DNA from: Candidatus Planktophila dulcis
GTDB taxonomy: Bacteria > Actinomycetota > Actinomycetes > Nanopelagicales > Nanopelagicaceae
Direction of reading: 5' to 3'
NCBI RefSeq assembly: GCF_002288225.1
Contig: NZ_CP016777.1
Location: 558,001 to 622,000, forward strand
Length of the DNA: 64,000 nucleotides
Shown here piece after piece: positions 10,137 to 19,293 of the stretch (positions are counted from its first letter, which is position 1; each line of letters begins with the position of its first letter). The notes below the pieces were generated by a model. That model worked only from the letters and a program-made list of their open reading frames with translations. It had not been told where the DNA came from and searched no databases. A program made the translations under genes and the position numbers.

Positions 10137-10189
10137 TTGTCTCAACTAGGGGTTGAGCATTACTCTTCTCACCTCCCTGTCCCGGGACA
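10137..10189 (+). promoter_or_regulatory. livJ promoter with two inverted repeats
   Basis: TTGTCT (10137-10142) and TACTCT (10161-10166) are separated by 18 nt and make a plausible sigma-A promoter with +1 near 10173. The inverted repeat CTCAAC-TAGGG-GTTGAG (10141-10157) sits between the two elements. A perfect 12-bp palindrome TGTCCCGGGACA (10178-10189) lies just after +1 and 28 nt before the start codon. Both positions suit an operator or an mRNA hairpin. The rest of the 10048-10217 gap shows only a weak ATCAC/GTGAT hairpin at 10078-10095. Confidence 0.5.
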
Positions 10190-10217
10190 CAAGCATGAAA
10201 AAACAGGAAGGCAATAC

Positions 10218-11369
10218 ATGAACAAGAAGCTCATCAGCGCTCTTGCTATTGCTGCTGCTACAACTCTCGCTCTTGGCGTAGTTGCAACAGCTCCAGCAAA
10301 TGCAGCAGCGAAGAAGAATGTAACACTCGCATTCCAGGGTCCACTAACAGGTCCTGATGCACAGCTCGGCCAGGATCAATTCCCTGGTGCAGAGTGGGCA
10401 ATTGCGCTTTACAACGCAAAGAACCCAGCTGTAAAGATCACACTTATCAAGGCTGACTCACAGTGCGACGGAACAGTTGCTGCAAACATCGCTCCTGGTG
10501 TTGCTGCTAACAAGGCAGTTATCGGCGTTATCGGAACATCATGTTCTGGTGAAGCACGTAACTCATTCCCTGCATACAAGGCTGCTGGCCTCACAATGGT
10601 CGCACCTTCAGCATCAGCTGTATCACTAACAGATCCAAAGGCTCCAGACCGTGGATTCCCAGTCTTCCACCGCGTTGTAGCTCACGATGGTTTCCAGGCA
10701 CCAGCTCTAGTTCGCTATGCAACTAAGGGTGTCTCATCACCAAAGATCTACCTCGTTGATGACCAGACCACATACGGCGCAGGTCTCATCAAGTACGCAA
10801 TGGCTCCAGCTAAGAAGATCGGTGTTGCAGGTACAGATTCAGTTCCACGCGGAACTGCTGACTGGACTTCAGTAGCATCAAAGGTCAAGGCTTCAGGCGC
10901 TAACGTTGTTATCTACGGTGGTTACACAGTAGAAGCAGCGAAGTTCTTCAAGGCTCTTCGCGATGGTGGATACACAGGTATCCTTGCAGCTGGAGATGGT
11001 GTTAACACATCAGACTTCCCAGATCTAGCAGGTAAGGCAGCTGACGGCGTTCGCCTCACAGCAGCAGATGTTCCTTTCGACTCACTTCTAACTGCAGCAG
11101 AACTTGCTTCATTCCAGAAGATCACAGGCGTAAAGGTTCCTGGTCTCTACTCAGCAACTGCATACAACGCAGCACAGGTGTTCATCACTTGTATCGAACA
11201 GGGCAAGCTAACTCGCCCAGCGATTCAGCTATGCGTTAACAGCCAAACCTTCAAGGGTGCAGGCGGATCATCAATCAAGTTCAACCGTTATGGAGACATC
11301 ATCGGTGGAGCTGACGTGGGTGGTTACCTCGTAAAGAACGGAAAGATCGTCTACGACGCAATTGCTTAA
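10218..11369 (+). CDS. livJ: Branched-chain amino acid ABC transporter, substrate-binding protein
   Basis: This is an extracytoplasmic receptor of the LivJ/Leu-Ile-Val-binding family (periplasmic-binding fold type I). ATG 10218 is chosen because it follows AGGAAGG and opens a clear Sec signal peptide: a basic start MNKKL, a hydrophobic stretch, and a likely cut after APANA (about residue 29). No lipobox Cys is visible. The mature part begins VTLAFQGPLTG, typical of the family. The protein has 383 residues. Ligands could be Leu/Ile/Val or other amino acids or amides; sequence alone does not decide. A large hairpin follows, then livHMGF. Confidence 0.93.
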   Translation: MNKKLISALAIAAATTLALGVVATAPANAAAKKNVTLAFQGPLTGPDAQLGQDQFPGAEWAIALYNAKNPAVKITLIKADSQCDGTVAANIAPGVAANKAVIGVIGTSCSGEARNSFPAYKAAGLTMVAPSASAVSLTDPKAPDRGFPVFHRVVAHDGFQAPALVRYATKGVSSPKIYLVDDQTTYGAGLIKYAMAPAKKIGVAGTDSVPRGTADWTSVASKVKASGANVVIYGGYTVEAAKFFKALRDGGYTGILAAGDGVNTSDFPDLAGKAADGVRLTAADVPFDSLLTAAELASFQKITGVKVPGLYSATAYNAAQVFITCIEQGKLTRPAIQLCVNSQTFKGAGGSSIKFNRYGDIIGGADVGGYLVKNGKIVYDAIA

Positions 11370-11406
11370 TAAGCACTGCATCTAGTAACACTTTCAATAT
11401 GTAGTA

Positions 11407-11450
11407 GGGAGTGGCCATCTTCGCAATACACTGCGGAGGTGGCCACTCCT
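11407..11450 (+). promoter_or_regulatory. Long intercistronic hairpin between livJ and livH
   Basis: GGAGTGGCCA (11408-11417) pairs perfectly with TGGCCACTCC (11440-11449). Pairing continues inward through 11425/11432 with two wobbles, giving about 18 continuous pairs around a 6-nt loop. No T run follows, so it is not a standard intrinsic terminator. Such structures commonly protect the 3' end of the binding-protein message, allowing more LivJ than membrane subunits. That role is inferred from placement. Confidence 0.6.
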
Positions 11451-11485
11451 CATAACACTCTTAGTACCTTCAAAGATCGGTAGAT

Positions 11486-12439
11486 ATGAACTTTTCAGTC
11501 ATAACGACCCAGTTCTGGTCCCTAGTTCTTCAAGGACTTGCCCTCGGTCTGATTTACTCACTTGTCGCACTCGGATACACCATGGTGTACGGAGTTTTGA
11601 GACTCATTAACTTTGCAAACTCAGAAGTATTTATGTTGGGAACATTTGCTGTTCTCTGGGTGGAAATTACATTCCTTGGCCATCCAATCAACGCTAAACC
11701 GCTGCAAGGTTTCGAGTTGGTTTACACACTCGTCATTGCACTCGTCGGCTCCATGATTGCTTGTGCAGTCTTAGCCGTGCTTGTTGAGCTTGTCGCATAT
11801 CGACGACTCCGAGCTCGAGGTGCAAATAGACTCGCCTCACTTATTTCAGCTATTGGCGTATCAATCTTTCTTCTTGAAGGCATGCGCATGTACACGAAGT
11901 CTCGTCCTGCTTCCGCCCCTCGCTTGCTCGAGAAGTGGTCTTTTGGAGAAATAGCAGGAGCAAACTTCCGCATCGACACAATGCTTGCAATCGTTTCCCC
12001 GATTATCATCTTCGTAGCTCTTGATCAGTTCGTTAATCGATCACGACTTGGTAAAGCTATTCGCGCAGTATCGATGTCAGAAGATAATGCGAAGTTGATG
12101 GGAATTAACATCAACCGAGTTATCTCTATGACATTCCTTATCGGTGGTCTCACCACAGGTGCGGCTGCTTTCCTCTATACAACCGTCTATGAAAACACAG
12201 TCTTTAACGTCGGCTTTAATATGGGTATCGCAGCATTTACTGCCGCAGTTCTCGGTGGAATCGGTAACCTTCGTGGAGCTTTCTACGGTGGTCTTGCACT
12301 GGGAATGATGGAGCAGTTCGCTTCAGCAATTCTCGGATCACAGTGGAAGGCAGTAACAGTCTTCGTTATCTTGGTCCTTATCCTTCTCTTCAAACCGAAT
12401 GGCCTCTTTGGTGAGGCAGTACAGCAGACGAGGACATGA
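11486..12439 (+). CDS. livH: Branched-chain amino acid ABC transporter permease LivH
   Basis: This is one of two membrane subunits of the Liv importer. The 317-residue protein is very hydrophobic with about eight predicted helices. Near the N-terminus it has the LivH-type motif LGYTMVYGVLRLINFANS (about residues 30-47). The cytoplasmic coupling segment near residues 190-210 has RLGKAIRAVSMSEDNAKLMG, which contacts the ATPases. It starts 36 nt after the long livJ-livH hairpin, and its stop overlaps livM by 4 nt (ATGA). Confidence 0.94.
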   Translation: MNFSVITTQFWSLVLQGLALGLIYSLVALGYTMVYGVLRLINFANSEVFMLGTFAVLWVEITFLGHPINAKPLQGFELVYTLVIALVGSMIACAVLAVLVELVAYRRLRARGANRLASLISAIGVSIFLLEGMRMYTKSRPASAPRLLEKWSFGEIAGANFRIDTMLAIVSPIIIFVALDQFVNRSRLGKAIRAVSMSEDNAKLMGININRVISMTFLIGGLTTGAAAFLYTTVYENTVFNVGFNMGIAAFTAAVLGGIGNLRGAFYGGLALGMMEQFASAILGSQWKAVTVFVILVLILLFKPNGLFGEAVQQTRT

Positions 12440-13482
12440 TGAATACACTTCGAAACTTTAATCTTCGCGATAAAGGCGCAGAAATCTGGGCAGGCTGGAA
12501 CCGTCCAGTTCGTACTGTCTTTGTCGTTGCGATGATAATCATCGTGGGTCTGATTCCATTTGCAGCAGATTGGGGTCCTACAAGCTTCCTCAATACACCG
12601 ATTACTTCATTCCAAAACGTTCTGGTCTATCCAGTTGGAATGTTTGTACTCATGGCACTTGGCCTCAATATCGTGGTGGGAAAGTCGGGACTTCTCGATC
12701 TTGGATATGTTGCCTTCTTTGCCATCGGAGCCTACGCACAAGCAATTCTCTCCACGCTTTTTGGGTGGAATACATGGGAGATTCTTCCATTCGGAATTAT
12801 CTTCGCGATGATTTCAGGTGTGATTCTGGGTCTTCCGGCACTTCGACTTCGTGGCGATTATTTAGCAATCATCACTCTAGGTTTTGGTGAGATCGTTCGC
12901 ATCGTTGCACTGAATCTCTCTGTGACAGGTGGACCTAACGGAATCGCGGGTATCCCAAACCCTCCAACAATCTTTGGTTTCGAATTCAATCTCATGTTCC
13001 CAGAACACTTCTTCTGGTTGGTTTTTGTCATGATCTTGCTCGTAATCTGGATGATTCGCCGCTTTACGGTGCGCCGCCCAGGTCGTGCGTGGGAAGCGAT
13101 TCGCCAGGATGAAGATGTTGCAGCGCTCATGGGCGTCAACACTTTGATCTACAAACTGTGGTCGTTCGTGATTGGCGCTGCAGTCGGTGGCGCAGCAGGA
13201 GTTCTCTATGCATCTAAGGTCATGGTGATCTCACCGGATATGTTCAAGTTTGAAGTCTCAATCTTAATTCTTGCCTGCGTAGTCTTCGGGGGAATCGGAA
13301 ATATCTGGGGAGTCGTGCTGGGAGCATCAATGCTTGCCTACCTCCCAGAGCGTATTCGCTTCATCTCTGATGCACGTCAAGTGATCTTCGGACTCGTTCT
13401 TATCTTGATGATGAACTTGCGTCCAGATGGATTACTTCCACGAAAGAAACGTGAAAAGATTACAGAGAAGAGGTCTATGTAA
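12436..13482 (+). CDS. livM: Branched-chain amino acid ABC transporter permease LivM
   Basis: This is the second Liv permease, 348 residues, with about ten hydrophobic segments. It has the LivM signatures LGLNIVVGKSGLLDLGYVAF and, in the coupling loop, PGRAWEAIRQDEDVAALMG. A short basic tail follows the last helix (RKKREKITEK). It overlaps livH by 4 nt and livG by 1 nt (TAATG), so subunit synthesis is probably coupled. Confidence 0.94.
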   Translation: MMNTLRNFNLRDKGAEIWAGWNRPVRTVFVVAMIIIVGLIPFAADWGPTSFLNTPITSFQNVLVYPVGMFVLMALGLNIVVGKSGLLDLGYVAFFAIGAYAQAILSTLFGWNTWEILPFGIIFAMISGVILGLPALRLRGDYLAIITLGFGEIVRIVALNLSVTGGPNGIAGIPNPPTIFGFEFNLMFPEHFFWLVFVMILLVIWMIRRFTVRRPGRAWEAIRQDEDVAALMGVNTLIYKLWSFVIGAAVGGAAGVLYASKVMVISPDMFKFEVSILILACVVFGGIGNIWGVVLGASMLAYLPERIRFISDARQVIFGLVLILMMNLRPDGLLPRKKREKITEKRSM

Positions 13483-14258
13483 TGTCTGAGAAACTTCTCG
13501 AACTTAAGAATGTAACTATTAAATTCGGTGGCGTTACAGCCCTGAATGAAGTTAATTTCCATGTCAATAAGGGTGAAATCTGCGCTCTTATTGGTCCTAA
13601 TGGTGCAGGAAAGACAACAGTATTTAACGTTGTTACTGGTGTTTATCCAATCACATCAGGTGAAATGATGTTTAAGGGCAAGAGCCTTTCTGGTCTTAAG
13701 CGCCATCAAGTTACCAAAGCGGGCCTAGCTCGTACTTTCCAGAACGTCCGTCTCTTTGGAGATATGACCGCACTCGAAAATGTCATCACAGCAACCGATG
13801 TCCATAAGAAGACCGGACTCTTACGCGCTTTGATTGGCACTCCACTTAACCGTCGTGAAGAGAAGGAGAGCAAAGAGCGCGCATACGAGCTCTTGTCGCT
13901 CATGGGTATAGATCACCGCGCTGATCAACTTGCTAAAAATCTTCCCTACGGAGATCAGCGTCGCCTTGAGATTGCTCGTGCACTCGGAACAGAGCCAGAG
14001 TTATTGCTCCTTGATGAACCGGCTGCAGGATTTAACCCTGCTGAAAAGGTTGAGCTAGCAAACCTGATCAAGAAGATTCGCGATAGGGGATACACGGTCC
14101 TTCTCATCGAGCACGATATGTCCCTCATCATGGGAATCTCTGACCGCGTTGCAGTTCTCGACTTTGGTTCAAAGATTGCAGATGATCTTCCATCAGTAGT
14201 TCAAAACGACCCTCGTGTTATTGAGGCTTACCTAGGAGTGCCAGCAGATGCGTCTTGA
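13482..14258 (+). CDS. livG: Branched-chain amino acid ABC transporter ATPase LivG
   Basis: LivG is one of the two ATPases that drive Liv import. The 258-residue protein has Walker A GPNGAGKTT (about residues 38-46) and a Q loop. The signature region is LPYGDQRRLEIARAL, in which YGDQR replaces LSGGQ, as is usual in LivG. Walker B is LLLLDEPAAGFNP, followed by an H loop. Its start shares an A with the livM stop, and its end overlaps livF by 11 nt. Confidence 0.95.
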   Translation: MSEKLLELKNVTIKFGGVTALNEVNFHVNKGEICALIGPNGAGKTTVFNVVTGVYPITSGEMMFKGKSLSGLKRHQVTKAGLARTFQNVRLFGDMTALENVITATDVHKKTGLLRALIGTPLNRREEKESKERAYELLSLMGIDHRADQLAKNLPYGDQRRLEIARALGTEPELLLLDEPAAGFNPAEKVELANLIKKIRDRGYTVLLIEHDMSLIMGISDRVAVLDFGSKIADDLPSVVQNDPRVIEAYLGVPADAS

Positions 14259-14967
14259 AATTAAAGATCTTCGTGTTCACTACGGCAAGATTGAAGCTAT
14301 CAAAGGTGTTTCAGTTGTCGTAAACCAAGGTGAAATTGTGACCCTTATCGGTGCTAATGGTGCGGGTAAGACAACAATTTTGAAGACTATCTCTGGCCTT
14401 CGCAATGTCACTAGTGGATCCATTACTTTTGACGGTGGAGAGATCAGTAAAGTTCCGGCACATGAGCGTGTGGATCTAGGCATCTCACAAGTTCCTGAAG
14501 GTCGCGGAATCTTCCCTGGTATGACAGTTCTTGAAAACCTTGAGATGGGTAAGTTCAACCGTAAGAATCGTAAAGCGGAGATGGATGAAGATCTTGATCG
14601 CATCTATACCTTGTTCCCACGTTTGAAGGAGCGCACTTCACAAGCTGGTGGAACTCTTTCAGGTGGTGAGCAGCAGATGCTTGCAATGGGTCGCGCACTG
14701 ATGGCTCGTCCGAAGGTCTTGCTCCTTGATGAGCCTTCTATGGGACTTGCACCTCAGATGATTGCAAATATCTTCCGCATCATCACTGAGATCAATAAGC
14801 AGGGCGTAACCATTCTTCTGGTTGAGCAGAATGCACAGCAGGCTCTACAACGTGCTGACCGTGCTTATATTCTGGAAACAGGAAATGTTACAAAGGAAGC
14901 AGCAGCTTCTGACCTACTCAATGATCCAGCTGTCCGCGAGGCATACCTCGGAACAGGTGCTCATTAA
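14248..14967 (+). CDS. livF: Branched-chain amino acid ABC transporter ATPase LivF
   Basis: LivF is the partner ATPase of LivG. The 239-residue protein has Walker A GANGAGKTT, signature LSGGEQQMLAMGRAL, Walker B LLLDEPSMGLAP and an H-loop region VEQNAQQAL, all typical of LivF. It begins inside the end of livG and is the last gene of the livJHMGF unit. Only 7 nt separate its stop from the convergent thioesterase stop, and no terminator is seen there. Confidence 0.95.
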   Translation: MRLEIKDLRVHYGKIEAIKGVSVVVNQGEIVTLIGANGAGKTTILKTISGLRNVTSGSITFDGGEISKVPAHERVDLGISQVPEGRGIFPGMTVLENLEMGKFNRKNRKAEMDEDLDRIYTLFPRLKERTSQAGGTLSGGEQQMLAMGRALMARPKVLLLDEPSMGLAPQMIANIFRIITEINKQGVTILLVEQNAQQALQRADRAYILETGNVTKEAAASDLLNDPAVREAYLGTGAH

Positions 14968-14974
14968 TTACTGA

Positions 14975-15385
14975 TTAATCCTTATTTAAAATGAGGCAGG
15001 TTATGCGAGCAGTACAGGTTCGCTGACCTGCCTCGTTTGTTATTACGATCTCATAGACGCAGAGTGTGCGACCAAGTGAGACTGGGGTAGCAACAGCTGT
15101 CACATATCCACTCGATGTTGATTTATGGTGAGTTGCGTTGATATCTACGCCCACAACTTTGCGGTCAGGGCCGGCATGTAATTGAGTACCGATAGAACCT
15201 AGTGATTCAGCGAGAACAACGTTAGCTCCACCGTGGAGAATGCCTATGGGTTGAGTATTTCCCTCAACAGGCATACGTGCCACCAAACGCTGCGGTGAGA
15301 CTTCGAGCATTTCGATACCCATCTTGATATCGAGAGCGCCTTGTCCACGTTCTTTGATGATTGCTAAGTAATCAGGTTCACTCAT
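14975..15385 (-). CDS. Hotdog-fold thioesterase (PaaI/YdiI-like)
   Basis: The 136-residue protein has the hotdog thioesterase signature HGGANVVLAESLGS, with the helix-start HGG and a catalytic acidic residue, followed by GVDINATHHKS. Such enzymes hydrolyse acyl-CoA or aromatic acyl-CoA esters; here the substrate is unknown. The start is set at the ATG read from 15385 (MSEPDYLAI) because the family begins there. An upstream in-frame start would lie inside polA. A TAnnnT box (TAAACT, 15394-15399 on the minus strand) would give a 2-nt leader. It diverges from polA across only about 20-31 nt. Confidence 0.85.
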   Translation of the reverse strand: MSEPDYLAIIKERGQGALDIKMGIEMLEVSPQRLVARMPVEGNTQPIGILHGGANVVLAESLGSIGTQLHAGPDRKVVGVDINATHHKSTSSGYVTAVATPVSLGRTLCVYEIVITNEAGQRTCTARITCLILNKD

Positions 15386-15416
15386 AGTTGCAGAGTTTAT
15401 ATCTATGATGAGTGCC

Positions 15417-18026
15417 ATGGCTACGAAGAGATTGCTCCTTATCGATGGCCATTCCATGGCCTATCGAGCATTCTTCGCACTTCCTGCCGAGAACTTCACA
15501 ACGGCGCAAGGCCAGCACACCAATGCCATCTATGGCTTTGCAACGATGCTGATTTCCCTATTAAAGGATGAGAAGCCGACTCATGTCGCTGTGGCATTTG
15601 ATGTCTCGCGCAAGACCTTCCGTACTGAAATCTTTCCTGAATATAAGGCCAATCGTGCCAAGACCCCCGATGAATTTCGTTCACAGATGTCCTATCTACA
15701 TGAGTTGGTGAAAGGTTTTGGAATCAGCCAATTTAAAATAGAAGGCTTTGAAGCAGATGACATCATCGCAACGATTACAAAGCGTGCAGAGAAAGAGGGT
15801 GCAGAGGTTCTCATCTGTACTGGTGATCGGGATAGCTTTCAGCTAGTTACGAAGCAGACGACAGTTCTCTATCCCAAGCGTGGTGTCTCTGAGATGGCGC
15901 GTATGACACCGGATGCCGTGCAAGAAAAGTATGGAATGTCGCCTGAGCAATATCCAGATTTTGCAGCTCTTCGAGGAGATCCCAGTGATAACTTGCCATC
16001 AATCCCAGGGGTTGGAGAGAAGACTGCATCAAAATGGGTTATTGAATATGGCTCACTGGGTGAGCTTCTTGCACAAGCCGAGAAGGTGGGCGGAAAAGTT
16101 GGAGAATCACTTCGCGCCAATATCGATAATGTAAAGCGCAATCGCGAACTTACCCAGCTCATCCATGATGCACCGATGGATTTCACCATTGATGCTCTTG
16201 CTTGGAGCGGTGTTGCAGAATCTGATCTCACCTCACTCTTTGAACAACTTGAATTTCGCACACTGAAAGATCGATTGAAAGTTATCTCTGCAGCAGGTGC
16301 GCAGACGCCTGCGAAGGAGGAAGCTAAATCATCAGAGCCTGAATTCTCTCTCTTTGGTTCAGAGATTGACTCATCTGTTCTTACATCAGATGAGGTGAGC
16401 GCCAAGATTGGTGGGCAGCAAGGTGCAATCTCGATTGCATATGAACTAGTCGATGATCGACTGCATCGTTATGCCATTGCACTGGATAAGAAGACAGCAT
16501 TTTTAGTTCACTCATCAGAGATGGGGGAGTGGGCGACAAATCCAGCGGTTGAAAAGATAGCCCACGATGCAAAGTCTGTGGCTCGCGATAATGGACTCAC
16601 AGGAGTTGTCTTCGATACATCTCTTGCCGCATACCTTGTAAATCCTGGAGTTCGTTCACAGGAGGTCAAAGATCTGTTGGAGCGTTGGGGCGATGGCAGT
16701 CAGATAGATGAGTCTTCACCTGAACAAATACTGCTCACAACAGCATGTGCACTCTTTGGACTTCGAGATTCATTATCTAAGGAACTTAACGATCGTGGAT
16801 TAACAAAGCTCTATCACGAGCTCGAACTCCCGATTGCTGACTTATTGGCGTTGATGGAGAACCGTGGAATCGCAGTAGATAAGAAGGGCCTAGAAACGCT
16901 TGCCATATTCTTTGATAGCGAAGTAGCCCGTGAGACCAAGATTGCCCATGATGCAGCAGGACATGAATTTAATGTGGGCTCACCTAAGCAGCTACAAGTT
17001 GTTCTCTTTGATGAACTTGGTCTTCCCAAGACGAAGAAGATTAAGACCGGTTACACCACGGATGCTGATGCTCTTACGTGGCTCTTTGAGAAGACTTCGC
17101 ACCCAGTTCTTGCCGCCCTTCTTCGTATTCGTGAGACAAAGAAGCTAGCGACAACTATTGAAGGCTTACTCGTTGAAATTCAAAAGGATAAGCGAATCCA
17201 CACCCACTTTGCACAGACAGTTGCAGCAACTGGGCGCTTGTCATCTGTGGGACCTAACTTGCAGAACATTCCCGTGCGCACAGAAGAAGGGCGCAAAATT
17301 CGTGGGTGCTTCATTGCAGGTAGTGGCTATGACGCACTTCTGACAGCAGATTACAGTCAGATTGAGATGCGCATCATGGCTCACCTATCTCATGATGAAC
17401 ATCTACTGAAAGCATTTGAATCAGGGGAGGATCTTCATGCAACAGTTGCTGCAGAAGTCTTTGGTGTGAAAGCTGCAGATGTTGACCCCGAGATGCGTCG
17501 TCAGATAAAGGCGATGTCCTATGGGCTTGCTTACGGTCTGAGTTCTTATGGACTAGCTGTGCAGCTTGATCTGACCCCTCCTGCAGCACAAGATTTGATG
17601 GATAGATACTTCGAACGCTTCGGTGGCATTCGCGATTACCTCAAAACTGTTGTCGATGATGCACGCAAAGTTGGTTACACAGAAACTGTTATGGGGCGCC
17701 GCCGCTACCTTCCCGATCTCATGCATGACAATCGTCAGAGACGTGAGGTTGCAGAGCGCATGGCACTCAACGCTCCAATCCAAGGATCTGCTGCAGACAT
17801 CATCAAGCAAGCGATGCTTAATGTGCAGGGAGCACTGGTTGCCGGTAAGTATGAGTCGCGCTTGTTATTGCAGGTTCACGATGAACTTATTTTGGAAGTT
17901 AAAACTGCAGAAATTGATGCAGTCTCAGAACTTGTCCGCGAGCAGATGGGTAAGGCATATCCGCTTCGTGCACCACTAGATGTCTCAGTGGGTATTGGAA
18001 AGAGTTGGAACGAAGCTGCTCACTAA
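15417..18026 (+). CDS. polA: DNA polymerase I
   Basis: Pol I fills gaps, removes RNA primers and completes excision repair. The N-terminal 5'-nuclease domain (LLLIDGHSMAYRAFFALP onward, about 1-290) has the GFEADDIIAT acidic cluster. The middle proofreading-like domain (about 310-480) lacks the DxE motif and is probably inactive. The polymerase domain has motif A TADYSQIEMRI, the O-helix RRQIKAMSYGLAYG with Tyr702, and motif C QVHDELILEV. The protein has 869 residues from ATG 15417. ATGs at 15405 and 15408 are alternatives, and none has a clear Shine-Dalgarno. Its TAA overlaps the stop of the convergent MFS gene. Confidence 0.96.
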   Translation: MATKRLLLIDGHSMAYRAFFALPAENFTTAQGQHTNAIYGFATMLISLLKDEKPTHVAVAFDVSRKTFRTEIFPEYKANRAKTPDEFRSQMSYLHELVKGFGISQFKIEGFEADDIIATITKRAEKEGAEVLICTGDRDSFQLVTKQTTVLYPKRGVSEMARMTPDAVQEKYGMSPEQYPDFAALRGDPSDNLPSIPGVGEKTASKWVIEYGSLGELLAQAEKVGGKVGESLRANIDNVKRNRELTQLIHDAPMDFTIDALAWSGVAESDLTSLFEQLEFRTLKDRLKVISAAGAQTPAKEEAKSSEPEFSLFGSEIDSSVLTSDEVSAKIGGQQGAISIAYELVDDRLHRYAIALDKKTAFLVHSSEMGEWATNPAVEKIAHDAKSVARDNGLTGVVFDTSLAAYLVNPGVRSQEVKDLLERWGDGSQIDESSPEQILLTTACALFGLRDSLSKELNDRGLTKLYHELELPIADLLALMENRGIAVDKKGLETLAIFFDSEVARETKIAHDAAGHEFNVGSPKQLQVVLFDELGLPKTKKIKTGYTTDADALTWLFEKTSHPVLAALLRIRETKKLATTIEGLLVEIQKDKRIHTHFAQTVAATGRLSSVGPNLQNIPVRTEEGRKIRGCFIAGSGYDALLTADYSQIEMRIMAHLSHDEHLLKAFESGEDLHATVAAEVFGVKAADVDPEMRRQIKAMSYGLAYGLSSYGLAVQLDLTPPAAQDLMDRYFERFGGIRDYLKTVVDDARKVGYTETVMGRRRYLPDLMHDNRQRREVAERMALNAPIQGSAADIIKQAMLNVQGALVAGKYESRLLLQVHDELILEVKTAEIDAVSELVREQMGKAYPLRAPLDVSVGIGKSWNEAAH

Positions 18027-19249
18027 GTCGTTGTGGGGGAGTTATCTTTCATCGCTGCGAGATCTTCTTCATCTGTTGGAATTCGATCTGCTGCGATAAG
18101 CCGAGCTTTGCCTAGTGCGAGAATTATGTATCCGATACCGATACATGCTGTTGTGATCGAGAGTGCGATAGTCGGAGAGAGTTTTTCTGAGATAACTCCT
18201 CCAAATGCTGAACCAATAGACATCAACGTTCCTTCAACGGTCCAGAGCCAACCCATCATCGCGGTTGGAGAACCTTGAGGTCGGATCGCCTCCATGACTT
18301 CCCAATAGAAGACCATGATTGCTCCACCGAGAAGTCCTAGTAGTGCAGCGGCTATAACCATGGTCCAACCTGGATGGGTGAGCACCATAGGAATTGATGC
18401 AAAGAACCAGACGCCATATGTTCTGCGCATTGCACGAAGTGAGGATGTTCGCTTAGAGACGAGCCCTGCAAGTAATCCTCCAATAATGTTTGCAAGGCCC
18501 ATCGCGGTAAATATCCACGCAGTCATATAGGGGACTTTTTCAATTGTTGTAAATGCAGGTACTGCCACATCAAAGACGCCCCAACCAAATCCAAGGAAAC
18601 ATCCTTCAATCATCAGAAGTTGGAGAGGCTTATGGCGCCAGAGTGGTTGGTCATCTGCAGATTTCTTCTCTGGGATCCAGCTCCGTGAAACTTTTGTGAG
18701 CGCAAGTGCTCCGCCACCTAAGAGCATGAGCCCACCACAAATATTCAGCGGCAGAGATGGGCGAGATGAGAGAGCGAGAGATGTCGCGATAACTGGACCA
18801 ACTACACCTGCAGTACTCATGACTGCGGTATCCATCGCATAGGCGGTGCGCAGATAATTATCAGGAACGATAATCTTCCAAAGAGGGCGTACGGATAAGT
18901 TAATTGGGGGAGCGCTTAGCCCCATGACAAATGCAAAGATCAACATCAATGGTTTTGATTCAATTGCATTGAGTGCAAATGCCATACCTGCATATGCTGG
19001 AACCATGATTCGAAGCGGCCACGTTTGACCGTACTTATCCATAATGGAGCCACGGATACCGGCAGTAAGGGAACCCGCTGCTGCATTGAGTCCGATTGCA
19101 AAACCGGCAAAGGCGATAGAACCAGTTGTCTGCTCTGCTTTAAAGAAGATCGATAATCCCACCATTCCGTATGCAACGCGAGCTGGGAAGCAGGCAAGAA
19201 GAAGGCCCCATACATTGGGAAAACGGAATAACTCCATATAGCGCTTCAT
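18023..19249 (-). CDS. Major facilitator superfamily transporter
   Basis: The 408-residue integral membrane protein has about 12 hydrophobic segments in two halves, with a charged central loop near residues 190-205. The MFS loop 2-3 appears as GSIMDKYGQTWPLR (a GxxxDxxG variant). The substrate cannot be read from sequence; many actinobacterial relatives are drug or metabolite exporters. A TAGGAT box on the minus strand (19259-19264) would put +1 about 3 nt before ATG 19249. It is transcribed against polA and away from rpsA. Confidence 0.85.
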   Translation of the reverse strand: MKRYMELFRFPNVWGLLLACFPARVAYGMVGLSIFFKAEQTTGSIAFAGFAIGLNAAAGSLTAGIRGSIMDKYGQTWPLRIMVPAYAGMAFALNAIESKPLMLIFAFVMGLSAPPINLSVRPLWKIIVPDNYLRTAYAMDTAVMSTAGVVGPVIATSLALSSRPSLPLNICGGLMLLGGGALALTKVSRSWIPEKKSADDQPLWRHKPLQLLMIEGCFLGFGWGVFDVAVPAFTTIEKVPYMTAWIFTAMGLANIIGGLLAGLVSKRTSSLRAMRRTYGVWFFASIPMVLTHPGWTMVIAAALLGLLGGAIMVFYWEVMEAIRPQGSPTAMMGWLWTVEGTLMSIGSAFGGVISEKLSPTIALSITTACIGIGYIILALGKARLIAADRIPTDEEDLAAMKDNSPTTT

Positions 19250-19293
19250 TGCACCGCAATCCTATGTGCAGTCCTTCATTTCTATGCGGGGAT

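Noticed and set aside
10137-10217. TTG 10137 as the livJ start
   Set aside because: It would place 27 polar residues before a complete signal peptide and would overlap the promoter; ATG 10218 has a good Shine-Dalgarno.
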